64,000 bases of DNA from CALJFL01 sp036961205 (GTDB lineage: Bacteria; Pseudomonadota; Gammaproteobacteria; Pseudomonadales; Halieaceae): positions 583,242 through 647,241 of the forward strand of contig JBALVI010000002.1 in the NCBI GenBank assembly GCA_036961205.1, given 5' to 3'. A program made the translations under genes and the position numbers. Numbering within the stretch: the stretch's first letter is position 1; every line of letters begins with the position of its first letter. Positions 27,591 through 36,177 of the stretch are shown piece after piece. A model generated the notes under the pieces. It did not search any database and was not told where the DNA came from. It saw only the letters and a program-made list of their open reading frames with translations.

Positions 27591-29039
27591 CTAGCCATCC
27601 TCCAGCGATACACTAATCCATTTGAGCTCAGTAAATTCCTCAGTACTGTATTTTCCGCCGCTGCGCCCTATACCGGACATTTTGTAACCGCCAATCGGTG
27701 CAAGCGCATTACTCTGGAAGGCATGCATGCCGATATGCACACTACCCGCCTGAATACCGCGAGCGGCTTTAAAGCCCCACTGCACATTGTGCGTAAGAAC
27801 GGCGGCCGACAAGCCATAAACACTGTCATTAGCCACCGCGATTGCCTCATCGAGGTCATCGACCACAACCACAGATGCAACAGGGCCGAAACTTTCATCA
27901 CACCACACCGACGAACTGCGATCCGGGTTCAATAAGATGGTTGGCTTTATGGTTAAGCCAGCAAGCACATTGCCTCCCGTCAGCAACTGCGCACCCGAGG
28001 CCAACGCTTGATCAATATGCTGCATCACCTTATCGACGGCCGCCCGGTTGATTAACGGACCATACTGCGTTTGCGGATCTCGCAAGTCGCCTAATACGAT
28101 ACTCTCTGCGCTCTGCTTAAGAGCGGCAACAAACTCATCATAAATTTCCCGCTCGACCACAATGCGTGAATTGGCCATGCATATCTGGCCGCCATGAGTA
28201 AAAATCCCCTGGGCTGCAATTGCCGCTGCCTTAACTGGATCTGCATCGCGCAATACCAACAACGCGCTTTTGCCACCAAGCTCCAACTGACAGCGGCGCA
28301 TATGAGCCATACACTCGCCCCCAACCGTAACCCCTGTTCGCGTGGAACCGGTCAGCGCAACGCAGTTTATGTCGGGGTGAGATGTCAGTGCCGCACCACA
28401 TTCGGCACCATAGCCGGTGATCACACTGACGGTTTGGCCCGGGATTCCTGCATCCAGCAGTAGCTGACCGAAAGCCAGGGCCGTCAACGGAGTTTCCTCA
28501 GAAGGTTTTATGACAATACTATTGCCAGCGGCCAGCGGAAATGCCGCCATTTTTGTCAGTAGAGACAGGGGTGCGTTATAGGGCGAGACAACTGCAACCA
28601 CCCCCAACGGTTCGCGGAACACCATAGATATCCGTTGTGGATTATCATTCGGGAAGGTATCACCGTATAAGCGGCGCGCCTCACCTGCCGCCGTACGCAA
28701 CAAATCTACGGTATAGGCGATTTCAAAACGTGCCTTGGTGATAGCACTGCCGCTTTCATCGATCAGGTTATCAAGAAAACGGGCCTCGCCCTCTCTCTCC
28801 ATCAGGTCAGCGGCTGCCAGTAAAATTGCCTCGCGCTCTTTCGGGGCCAGTGCCGACCAGGCATTGAACCCAATCCTGGCAGCAACAACCGCCAGGTTAA
28901 CATCGTCAGCCCCACCCCGTGCGACCTGGGCAATAATTCTGCCATCCGCCGGCGCAAGCACCTCGAATGACTCACCAGAAACGGACGCCTGTTGCCGTCC
29001 ACCGATGAATAACCCCTGTTCTTTTGAACTCATATCCAT
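27591..29039 (-). CDS. NAD(P)-dependent aldehyde dehydrogenase
   Basis: A 482-aa ALDH-superfamily enzyme with VVSPYNAPLS and KPSEETPLTA in the cofactor site, ALTGSTRTG, the base in QLELGGKSALL, and the catalytic Cys in THGGQICMANSRIVV, then DESFGPVASV. This is the benzaldehyde/succinate-semialdehyde type of group. Its position between the acyl-CoA-dehydrogenase-like flavoprotein and the alpha/beta hydrolase makes it part of the array. The likely job is oxidising a formyl group or short aldehyde released from a ring substituent; no direct evidence for the substrate. Confidence 0.9.
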   Translation of the reverse strand: MDMSSKEQGLFIGGRQQASVSGESFEVLAPADGRIIAQVARGGADDVNLAVVAARIGFNAWSALAPKEREAILLAAADLMEREGEARFLDNLIDESGSAITKARFEIAYTVDLLRTAAGEARRLYGDTFPNDNPQRISMVFREPLGVVAVVSPYNAPLSLLTKMAAFPLAAGNSIVIKPSEETPLTALAFGQLLLDAGIPGQTVSVITGYGAECGAALTSHPDINCVALTGSTRTGVTVGGECMAHMRRCQLELGGKSALLVLRDADPVKAAAIAAQGIFTHGGQICMANSRIVVEREIYDEFVAALKQSAESIVLGDLRDPQTQYGPLINRAAVDKVMQHIDQALASGAQLLTGGNVLAGLTIKPTILLNPDRSSSVWCDESFGPVASVVVVDDLDEAIAVANDSVYGLSAAVLTHNVQWGFKAARGIQAGSVHIGMHAFQSNALAPIGGYKMSGIGRSGGKYSTEEFTELKWISVSLEDG

Positions 29040-29060
29040 ACCGGGACGACTATCCGCCCA

Positions 29061-30341
29061 TCAACTCTGGCGCGTGCCAAACTGCGCCTGCTCACTGCCG
29101 GCGATCTCCATTTGTGCGGCCATCAGGCGTCCGCGCTCTGCAGGAAATGCCTGCACCAGCCCCATACACAAATCGCGCAAAGCACGCGCCGGAACGCCAT
29201 GATTGCCGGTACCACCGCCGGTACCATTCGCCTTCACGCAATATGCGCCCAGGTTAAAAGCTGCTTCAGCAACAACGCCCTTACACAGGCGCCAACGCTT
29301 AACCACATCATCCTTTGACAAAATCGGCGTTTCGCTGCTCTCCAGCTCAATCTGACGGCGCAACCAGACAGAGGCCGTTTCCAACTCAACCATCATCTTG
29401 CCAATCAACTCCTGCTGATAGGGCGCAGTTCCCACTGACTTGTCACTGTCAGCAAACGTTTTGGAGCGCAGCTGGCCGATAGTGTACTGATACAGAGAAT
29501 GCGCCGCACCAAGATAAACGGCAATACCAGCAACCTGATTACCGACAAAACTGCCGCGACTCATTTGCATACTCCGTGTGAATGCACCGGGGATCGCCAA
29601 GGCTGAGTTTTCTGCAACAAACACATCCTTGAGAATAATACCGTGGGTGGCGGTTCCGCGCATACCGATAGCATCCCAATGTTCTCGCTCGCTGACGCCA
29701 ACGGCGTCTCGATCCACGAAAAAGGTGCATAGGCCAGCGGCAGTGTCATGTCCCTCTAGCGTAGCCGTCACCAAATATCGATCGGCAACTCCAGTGGCAC
29801 AGCCAAAGGACTTCACGCCGTTAAGCAGGTATCCGCCGTCTACTTTCGCGGCAGTTGTGCTAATCGTAATGGCGGCTTTTTCTGACTTAACGGATTCACT
29901 AGCAAAGTTAGCAAGCCATTTACCATCCCTGCCCATAGTGAACAGCAGTTCCTCTGCGAAAGCCTTGACGATGGGGGCCTCGTCTTCGTTGAACAATCCT
30001 GCTTCCAATGCTTCAAGCGCCAAAAGGCCTCTAGATGCAGAGCTGCAATGAAAAAAGAATGTTAGAGCAGTGGATGGGCACGCCGTAGCGAGCGCAAAAG
30101 TAGCGGCGCACAGATCACGCAGGCCACCACCCAAACCTCCATAGGCCTCGGGAACTATAAGTCCTAGCAGGCCAGCGTCACTGAGCCGTTTAACATGCGG
30201 GACATGAAACTCGCCCTTGGCATCGACCTCGGCTGCAACGGCCTGAAGACCCGGCAGCACACTCTCTACCTTTTTAGCCCGCGCAACTTCTGCAGCGGTC
30301 ATATTCTCGATAAGCACCTGTCCTGTTAGCATATTCGTCAT
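29061..30341 (-). CDS. Acyl-CoA dehydrogenase-fold flavoprotein
   Basis: The ATG at 30341, with CAGGAGAA just before it, is preferred over the long frame that begins inside the RCCR-like gene. The 426-aa protein has the three-part ACAD fold: an N-terminal helical part (HVPHVKRLSDAGLLGLIVPEAYGGLGGGLRD), a central beta barrel (KSFGCATGVADRYLVTATLEG, FFVDRDAVGVS) and a C-terminal helical bundle. The catalytic Glu of true acyl-CoA dehydrogenases cannot be placed with confidence, and the C-terminal RDLCMGLVQAFPAERGR resembles flavin-dependent monooxygenase relatives (DszC-like). It may act as an FMN-type oxygenase or a dehydrogenase. Confidence 0.8.
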   Translation of the reverse strand: MTNMLTGQVLIENMTAAEVARAKKVESVLPGLQAVAAEVDAKGEFHVPHVKRLSDAGLLGLIVPEAYGGLGGGLRDLCAATFALATACPSTALTFFFHCSSASRGLLALEALEAGLFNEDEAPIVKAFAEELLFTMGRDGKWLANFASESVKSEKAAITISTTAAKVDGGYLLNGVKSFGCATGVADRYLVTATLEGHDTAAGLCTFFVDRDAVGVSEREHWDAIGMRGTATHGIILKDVFVAENSALAIPGAFTRSMQMSRGSFVGNQVAGIAVYLGAAHSLYQYTIGQLRSKTFADSDKSVGTAPYQQELIGKMMVELETASVWLRRQIELESSETPILSKDDVVKRWRLCKGVVAEAAFNLGAYCVKANGTGGGTGNHGVPARALRDLCMGLVQAFPAERGRLMAAQMEIAGSEQAQFGTRQS

Positions 30342-30379
30342 ACCATTCTCCTGTGACAAGAAGCCGGTTACCGGGCCTG

Positions 30380-31138
30380 TCACTCTTCGTCCTCGCCAAT
30401 CAATAAAGAGCGCTGGATCGCTACTGCCTCTTCGCCGATCATCGCGGTAATCCGCTCCCATACCGGGTCGACATCCGGATCGAAAATAATGCGTTTATTG
30501 CGCAGGTTGCGACTCTGCAACTCTGCGGCAGATACTCCGCCCAAAGCAGCCTCAGATACGCCGGAATTCAGCAGTGAGAACCAGTGATCCTGATAAGCCA
30601 TCACCGACTCTTCGATTGCAGAGAAAGCGTCCTCCGAAGCTCGATTCGCCAACATCCAGGGCGACATAATGGCGTGCTGGCGCGGTGACAGGTGCGCCCT
30701 GGTCAAACCCTCGATGGCACTACCAGCGGCGTGGGCGTCACTCAGCGGTTTGAACACTTCATCCATGTACTTCAGGTTGGCGCCCAAATCCAGTCTCGGA
30801 ATGAGATCCAGGTGGAACGCAAAATGCTCTCCAGCCTTAACCGAGTCGAGCGTAAAATGCGGTACTGCGCTGGTGCCCGGGGTGAAGGCAAACAGCATAT
30901 GGGAATCCAGCTGAATGGGGGCCACCGCCAGGGAACAGGTCACTACCCGAAAAAGGCGACCACCGGTGAAAACGCGCACATTTCCAACCTCACCATCAAC
31001 CATGGGCAATTGGCTAACCAACGGTAAATAGGCACTACCATCCGCAGCAGTTTGTTCCTCAAGGCCGAGCTTATCGACAAGGCGCGCAAGTGTGGTGTTA
31101 AAGAGTCTTGCGGGTAGCGAAACCTCAGTCTGGGTCAT
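30380..31138 (-). CDS. Red chlorophyll catabolite reductase (RCCR)-like protein 2
   Basis: The ATG at 31138 has an AAGGAGAA site and gives 252 aa; an upstream ATG at 31213 adds a weak extension. The RCCR block is at about residues 93-125: PHFTLD, FHLDLIPRLDLG, then LKYMDEVFKPL, and the C-terminal RNKRIIFDPDVDPVWERI preserves an acidic residue in the region of plant Asp291. The position aligned with plant Glu154 is Asp here, the most conservative of the three copies. This is the copy closest in function to a bilin reductase by eye. It begins 105 bases after the nitrilase stop. Confidence 0.83.
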   Translation of the reverse strand: MTQTEVSLPARLFNTTLARLVDKLGLEEQTAADGSAYLPLVSQLPMVDGEVGNVRVFTGGRLFRVVTCSLAVAPIQLDSHMLFAFTPGTSAVPHFTLDSVKAGEHFAFHLDLIPRLDLGANLKYMDEVFKPLSDAHAAGSAIEGLTRAHLSPRQHAIMSPWMLANRASEDAFSAIEESVMAYQDHWFSLLNSGVSEAALGGVSAAELQSRNLRNKRIIFDPDVDPVWERITAMIGEEAVAIQRSLLIGEDEE

Positions 31139-31243
31139 AATGTTCTCCTTAGTGGCGATGTTAACAGTGTGAACTCGACTGCCATCGCCCTCCTTGATAA
31201 TTCGCAAAATCAAGGGTGGCGAAGACAGGGGGCAACCAGGTGC

Positions 31244-32938
31244 CTATCGAATAATGGCGTTACACAAGTTCCAGGGACGATCGGCGAGCAGGTCCGTATT
31301 CATGGAGACCACTTTATTGGCCGCATTGGCGGGATGTATTGCCGCCATGCTGACGGGAGCGTGCCGGTCATTGCGATGCCACTCTGGCTGGCTTAACAGA
31401 CCATCAAAGTCCCTATCAGACCACTCGGTCATGACGGTGAAGTCCGTCTGTAAGCTGGTAATAAAACCTACTCCATGCTCAGTTGTATCCGGTGCAACCA
31501 ATAGGTTCAGGCGATTTTCCGCAGAGCGCTCCAACAGACCCGTACGCAACTCCCAGTCTTCCAGCGGCGACAGAGGCAGCATTACAACCTCAACACCAGC
31601 CATCGCCAGCAAGCGGAAAGTCTCCGGATAGAGACTGTCGTCGGAACACAAAACCGCCACCCTACCGCCAGGCGTATCGGCCGACTGAAACTCGTCTACG
31701 GGTTGACTGAAGGCATGGCGTTGAGAGGCATGCACCTGAGGTTGTGCCAGAATTAGACCTTCAGCCCCCACCAATATCGCGCAATATTGGTAACCACCTG
31801 AGTCATCTACACGAACAACAGCTGTCGCCACCTGAGCCTCACCACAGACATTGGCCAGCGCCGTTACCACCTGCGCACCCCACGCAACGCTTTGCTCCAA
31901 ATCGTCTAGACTCCCCGTCATCGGCGGCAGGCAGATAAGTCTGGCATCCGCCTCAACCGCTTCACGGATGCGCGTAAGGGCCTCATCCAGATCATCGGGT
32001 CGGCCTAACTCCACAATCGCAGCATCAAGGCTGCTTACCCCATTCATTGCCGGCAGAGGCTGCCCTACCGGGTCGCAGGCAATAGTCTGGTAAAGCTCAG
32101 GGCGGCGACTGGCGAATACATCGGTGCCATCGGGCCGACACTTATCATCGGCAACGGAGACGTTGATATCCGCATAGACATATTCGGGCTCAGTCCGCGA
32201 CGCTATTGCCAGAACGTCGCCATTGGGAGCAACAATCTGACTCTCTCCTGCCCCGCAAAGAAACTCCAGAGGGATACCGGTGCCCGCACTGATCCCCTCC
32301 ATCATTTCCTCTGGAACTAGCGGCCCTACTTTATTGGCGGCGGCAACAAAGACCTTATTCTCCGAGGCTCGCACAGGAATATGCAGAGAGGCTTCATCGG
32401 TGGCAAACGAGTTGAGACTGTTAAGCATGAGCTGTGCGCCATTCAGAGCCAAACAACGCGGCGTCTCGTTGATAACCCCATCCATACAGGCGTACATCCC
32501 AAGCCTGCCAAGCGCCGTGTCAACAACGGGCCCCTGCTCAGACGCTTTTTTCAGAAAGTCATTTTCATGACCAATATAAATTTGTTTGGTATTGTCTGCC
32601 AGCAAGAGCCCATCATCAGAATAGAGCAGACTGGAGCCGGTGGCGCTGCCATCCGCTCGCTGCACCGTACAATTAGCGACAACATGGATGCCATTGTCGC
32701 TGGCCCATGCAGCAATGGCACCAAGAAAAGGCCCGTCCAATGGCACCGAAACATTAAAACAATGTTGTTTATCGTCATACCAGGACAGGTGGTTACAAAA
32801 TTCCGGCAGCACTATCACGTCGGGCATACAGCTTGCGGCTTGATTCAACCAGTGCAGACAGGTAGCCAGATTGGCCTCGATATCTGCTCCCACATGAAAC
32901 TGGGTCACGGCAACACGAATGTTATGTTGTTCGGTCAT
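31244..32938 (-). CDS. Tandem nitrilase-fold (carbon-nitrogen hydrolase) protein, copy 2
   Basis: A 564-aa protein made of two nitrilase domains, paralogous to 12659. Domain 1 has the full triad: Glu46 in VLPEFCNH, Lys118 in NTKQIYIGHEN, and Cys151 in MYACMDG. In domain 2 the Cys is kept (VLCSDDSLYPE) but the Glu motif is broken (ICLPPMTG), the reverse of copy 1, so again only domain 1 looks active. It is the first gene of the eleven-gene minus-strand array and is divergent from a membrane protein gene. Confidence 0.88.
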   Translation of the reverse strand: MTEQHNIRVAVTQFHVGADIEANLATCLHWLNQAASCMPDVIVLPEFCNHLSWYDDKQHCFNVSVPLDGPFLGAIAAWASDNGIHVVANCTVQRADGSATGSSLLYSDDGLLLADNTKQIYIGHENDFLKKASEQGPVVDTALGRLGMYACMDGVINETPRCLALNGAQLMLNSLNSFATDEASLHIPVRASENKVFVAAANKVGPLVPEEMMEGISAGTGIPLEFLCGAGESQIVAPNGDVLAIASRTEPEYVYADINVSVADDKCRPDGTDVFASRRPELYQTIACDPVGQPLPAMNGVSSLDAAIVELGRPDDLDEALTRIREAVEADARLICLPPMTGSLDDLEQSVAWGAQVVTALANVCGEAQVATAVVRVDDSGGYQYCAILVGAEGLILAQPQVHASQRHAFSQPVDEFQSADTPGGRVAVLCSDDSLYPETFRLLAMAGVEVVMLPLSPLEDWELRTGLLERSAENRLNLLVAPDTTEHGVGFITSLQTDFTVMTEWSDRDFDGLLSQPEWHRNDRHAPVSMAAIHPANAANKVVSMNTDLLADRPWNLCNAIIR

Positions 32939-33106
32939 AGGCTAGGGTTCACTCGGTGGTCGAATCGATAGCTCGAAGCTTACGTTGTCAAACCATGGGT
33001 CCAGATGACAAAAATCAAAAGCGCCCAACGGATGGTTGCTATAATCCGCCTACTTTAAAGAAAAATCATGGTGTTAGGTAATGCGCACCCGAATTAACGG
33101 TGACTC

Positions 33107-33766
33107 GTGAACGAATACCTACTGCTAAAGTTTCTCCACATAATCGCTTTTGTTTACTGGCTGGGTGGAGATCTTGGCACCTTTCTGGCCAGTCGGCAGG
33201 TTGTTAATCCATCCCACTCTCCCGAATCCCGCCACGTTGCCCTCAAAATAATGCTGGCTTGCGATATGGGGCCAAAGCTGGCCATGCCCCTGATTCTGCC
33301 GCTGGGCCTACATCTAGCCTATCTGGCCAATTATCTACCGCTTACCGCGACCCAGTTGGGCCTCATCTGGGCCGGCTCCGTGTATTGGTTTGCCGTTGTT
33401 CTGGTGCTCTACGCGAATGAGGGTAAACCCTTCACCGCCAGACTGTCACAACTAGACCTGTACTTCCGCCTTGCCGTAGCTGCGCTGCTTCTAGTGTGGG
33501 GCGCCTATGAATTGACCGAAGGGTCCGGGGCCAGTTGGGCGGCGTGGAAGTTGCTTATTTTCGCCGCCATGGTCTGCTGTGGCACCGCTATCCGAATAAA
33601 TCTCAAACCCTTTGTCCCGGCCTTTGCGGCCATGATGAGTGACGGCGCAAACGATGCTACTAACAAGGCGATGGCACGCAGTATCGACCGCTGCCGTCCC
33701 TGGGTATGGTGTATCTGGGGCGGCTTGTTCCTGAATGCAGCTCTGGGCATACACTTAGTTGGCTGA
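33107..33766 (+). CDS. Polytopic membrane protein, CopD/HemJ-like topology
   Basis: A 219-aa protein with five or six hydrophobic segments. It starts with GTG giving MNEYLLLKFLHIIAFVYWLGGD, a first helix with a His that resembles the HIIAF/HxxA motif of CopD, DUF2269 and HemJ (protoporphyrinogen oxidase) membrane proteins. Further His residues lie in PSHSPESRHVALK and LGLHLAYL. The similarity is only pattern-level. It is divergent from nitrilase copy 2 and 72 bases upstream of an MFS gene. A heme- or tetrapyrrole-related role is speculation. Confidence 0.6.
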   Translation: MNEYLLLKFLHIIAFVYWLGGDLGTFLASRQVVNPSHSPESRHVALKIMLACDMGPKLAMPLILPLGLHLAYLANYLPLTATQLGLIWAGSVYWFAVVLVLYANEGKPFTARLSQLDLYFRLAVAALLLVWGAYELTEGSGASWAAWKLLIFAAMVCCGTAIRINLKPFVPAFAAMMSDGANDATNKAMARSIDRCRPWVWCIWGGLFLNAALGIHLVG

Positions 33767-33838
33767 CCCAAACATCACCTGTGTGATCCGCGAATTGCCG
33801 GCACACGTAAACTTCTCAATAAGACTGTTGGAAACTCT

Positions 33839-35137
33839 ATGACCGACTCTGCTAGCCGCGGCATTCGCTTTTTGGGATTATCGCTAAGCAACGATATTCG
33901 CAAACACAACATGCTGACCTTTTACCTGTCCTGTTATGGCGCCATTATGTTGGCAGCGTTCGTGCCTCAAACCCAACCCTTTGTACTTCAGGAAGTGCTG
34001 CATCTGGAATCCTCCCGCCAAGGCGTGGTCAGCGGCAACCTGAATTTCTGGGGCGAGATCGTCATCATTCTCACCGTGGGACTGTGGGGCTCCCTATCCG
34101 ACAGAATCGGCAGGAGATTTGTTACCGGCATGGGCTTCGCGCTCGCCGCCGTCGGAATTTTCATGTATGGAATGGCCCGCGACGTCAACGGCCTACTTCT
34201 TGCGCGGGTCATCTATTCCGCGGGTATTGCGGCGATAAGTACCATGCTTATTACTCTGATGGCAGATTATGTAAGCGACCCAAGCAGGGGCAAGGCCACA
34301 GGCTTTCTAGGAGTCATGAACGGTCTGGGCGCGATGACGGCAGCGCTGTTCCTGCTAAAACTTCCGGCCATGTTCAAAGAAAATGGCATGGATTCTAACG
34401 ATGCGGCCTGGGCGACCTACAGCAGCATGGCCTTTGTAACCATGCTGTTTGCGATTGCCATGTTCTTCGGATTGCGCGGCGGAGCCAACCAGGAACATGG
34501 CCCCAAAACTCCTATGCTGCAACAGCTGCGGGAAGGGGTCGCCGAAGCAAAGCGGCCACTGATAGGACTTGCCTACGCAGCCTCGTTTGTCGCCCGCGGC
34601 AACCTCGCCGTGGTCGGGACCTTCTTTACTCTTTGGGCCACCATTTATGGCACCACAGTGCTGGGCCTAACCTCGGCCGAGGCACTGGCCAAAGGCGGCA
34701 TCGTATTGGCAATTTCCTATACCGCGTCGCTGGTGAGTGCGCCCATATTCGGCATTATGTCGGATCGCATGAACCGGGTCACCGCGCTGGCAATCACCTT
34801 GGGCATTGGCGCAGTGGGCTACGGCGGCACCTTCTTTCTGGAAGATCCGTTCTCGCTGGCCACCATTGGCTGTCTTATTCTTATTGGCATGGCCGAGGTA
34901 GGCTGCATCATCACCAGCGGCGTTTTGATCGCCGAACAGGCACCAGATCGGCTGCGCGGCTCAGTAGTGGGGGTATTTACGCTCACCGGCGCGATAGGCA
35001 TTCTGATAGCCAGCGTGGCAGGTGGTTATCTGTTCGACCACTGGCTGAAAACCGGCCCCTTCGTGTTCTTCGGCATGATCTCGGGACTCGTTATGATCTG
35101 GGCACTGGTACTGCGCGCGCGGATGGCGGCACAGTAG
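33839..35137 (+). CDS. Major facilitator superfamily transporter, copy 2
   Basis: A 432-aa permease paralogous to the protein at 17057, with a matching first helix context (FLGLSLSNDIRKHNMLTFYLS), loop signature GSLSDRIGRRFVTG and second-half FGIMSDRMNRVTAL. About 12 helices. Start at the ATG 33839. It belongs with nitrilase copy 2, RCCR-like protein 2 and SDR copy 2 as the mirror of the first set (12659-18328). It is convergent with the SDR copy 2 gene. Confidence 0.9.
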   Translation: MTDSASRGIRFLGLSLSNDIRKHNMLTFYLSCYGAIMLAAFVPQTQPFVLQEVLHLESSRQGVVSGNLNFWGEIVIILTVGLWGSLSDRIGRRFVTGMGFALAAVGIFMYGMARDVNGLLLARVIYSAGIAAISTMLITLMADYVSDPSRGKATGFLGVMNGLGAMTAALFLLKLPAMFKENGMDSNDAAWATYSSMAFVTMLFAIAMFFGLRGGANQEHGPKTPMLQQLREGVAEAKRPLIGLAYAASFVARGNLAVVGTFFTLWATIYGTTVLGLTSAEALAKGGIVLAISYTASLVSAPIFGIMSDRMNRVTALAITLGIGAVGYGGTFFLEDPFSLATIGCLILIGMAEVGCIITSGVLIAEQAPDRLRGSVVGVFTLTGAIGILIASVAGGYLFDHWLKTGPFVFFGMISGLVMIWALVLRARMAAQ

Positions 35138-35175
35138 GGCTTAGTTGGTGGAGCTCGGTCAGTAGAGCTCAGTCA

Positions 35176-35970
35176 TTACAGCTGGTCAAACAGATCCCGC
35201 TTGTTAAAGCCGGCTCCCATAAAGCGCAGAAACGCCTTGCCAGTTGTCAGCCAGACAACCCGGGAGCCACTCTTGCGCGCTTTGAGTATGCCCTCTACAA
35301 GAAACGGCGTTACCGTTTCCACTTTGTCACCCAGTATATTGAAAATTTTCTTGGTCTTTTGCCACTCGGGAGACGACGTGTCGTAGTCTCCTATCAGTAA
35401 ATCCGTCACCACGATGCCAGGGCTAAGAGTGCACACCTGCACACCGGTATCTCGCACCTCTTTCTGCAAGGCTTTATTAACGTAATTGACCCCGCGCTTG
35501 GTCGCTCCGTAGGCACACATACCGGGTTGCACCTGCCCACCGCTGCCGAAACCTTCCATATTCCAGATCTGCCCGCTGCCCTGCGCCAACATACCAGCCA
35601 GCGCCACGCGATTGGCCAATAGCAGGCCTCCGAGATTGACCTCTACAATGCGCATGAGGTCCTCAGGGCTAGCTTCATGCAGCGCGAGCCTGGGCACGCT
35701 GATGCCCGCATTGTTAATCCATACATCCACCTTGCCAAAAGTTGAACTGGCCGTATCCCACAAGTTTTGTAATTGAGCCGCATCCGTCACTTCGCAGGCA
35801 ACCCCCGCCACTCGATCCGCTCCAAAATTCTGCCCCAAACTCGCCACCATGTCATCCACTGCTGATTGCTGGCGGCCACTGATGACAACCTTGCAGTCCT
35901 GCTTTAGAAAGTTCTCTGCCAGACCGCGACCAATACCTCGTGTACTTCCCGTGATGACCACTGTTTTCAC
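35176..35970 (-). CDS. NYC1/NOL-like short-chain dehydrogenase, copy 2
   Basis: The start is GTG at 35970, with the ribosome-binding site CAGGAG eight bases upstream; it gives 264 aa, matching copy 1 (265 aa). SDR motifs are VVITGSTRGIG, DVWINNAG and the catalytic YGATK. The NYC1/NOL-type signature is even clearer than in copy 1: IWNMEGFGSGGQVQPG before YGATKRGV, and LSPGIVVTDLLI after it. By analogy it may reduce a formyl or keto group on a chlorophyll derivative. Upstream (36037) lies a motif also found before the 40435 operon. Confidence 0.82.
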   Translation of the reverse strand: MKTVVITGSTRGIGRGLAENFLKQDCKVVISGRQQSAVDDMVASLGQNFGADRVAGVACEVTDAAQLQNLWDTASSTFGKVDVWINNAGISVPRLALHEASPEDLMRIVEVNLGGLLLANRVALAGMLAQGSGQIWNMEGFGSGGQVQPGMCAYGATKRGVNYVNKALQKEVRDTGVQVCTLSPGIVVTDLLIGDYDTSSPEWQKTKKIFNILGDKVETVTPFLVEGILKARKSGSRVVWLTTGKAFLRFMGAGFNKRDLFDQL

Positions 35971-36036
35971 TGAAACAATCTCCTGCGTTAAAAAAGTCTT
36001 TAAGCACCGCAATGCCGGGCTTTAGCCCTAGAAGTT

Positions 36037-36060
36037 CTATTGATATATCATTAAGCCTCT
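36037..36060. promoter_or_regulatory. Shared upstream motif, copy A
   Basis: CTATTGATATATCATTAAGC and the following four bases (CTCT). It matches 21 of 24 bases of the sequence at 40376 upstream of the 40435 operon. The core ATTGATATATCATT is near-palindromic. It lies 67-90 bases upstream of the GTG start of the SDR copy 2 gene, on the opposite reading direction. Confidence 0.5.
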
Positions 36061-36177
36061 AGAATGCAAGCCATTAGATCAAATGTGGGACAGGAAATAG
36101 CAACGGCCTGTGAAAGACTGATGGCATTTGGGGAGATGTTTAAATTGAGAATTCGTCAGGGACAGTGCGCAACGCAC

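Noticed and set aside
21221..32938. A plain nicotinate degradation (nic) cluster
   Set aside because: The order is reminiscent, but no NicX-type dioxygenase or NicAB hydroxylase is present, and an RCCR-like gene and a nitrilase are part of the same array. It is kept as the main alternative.
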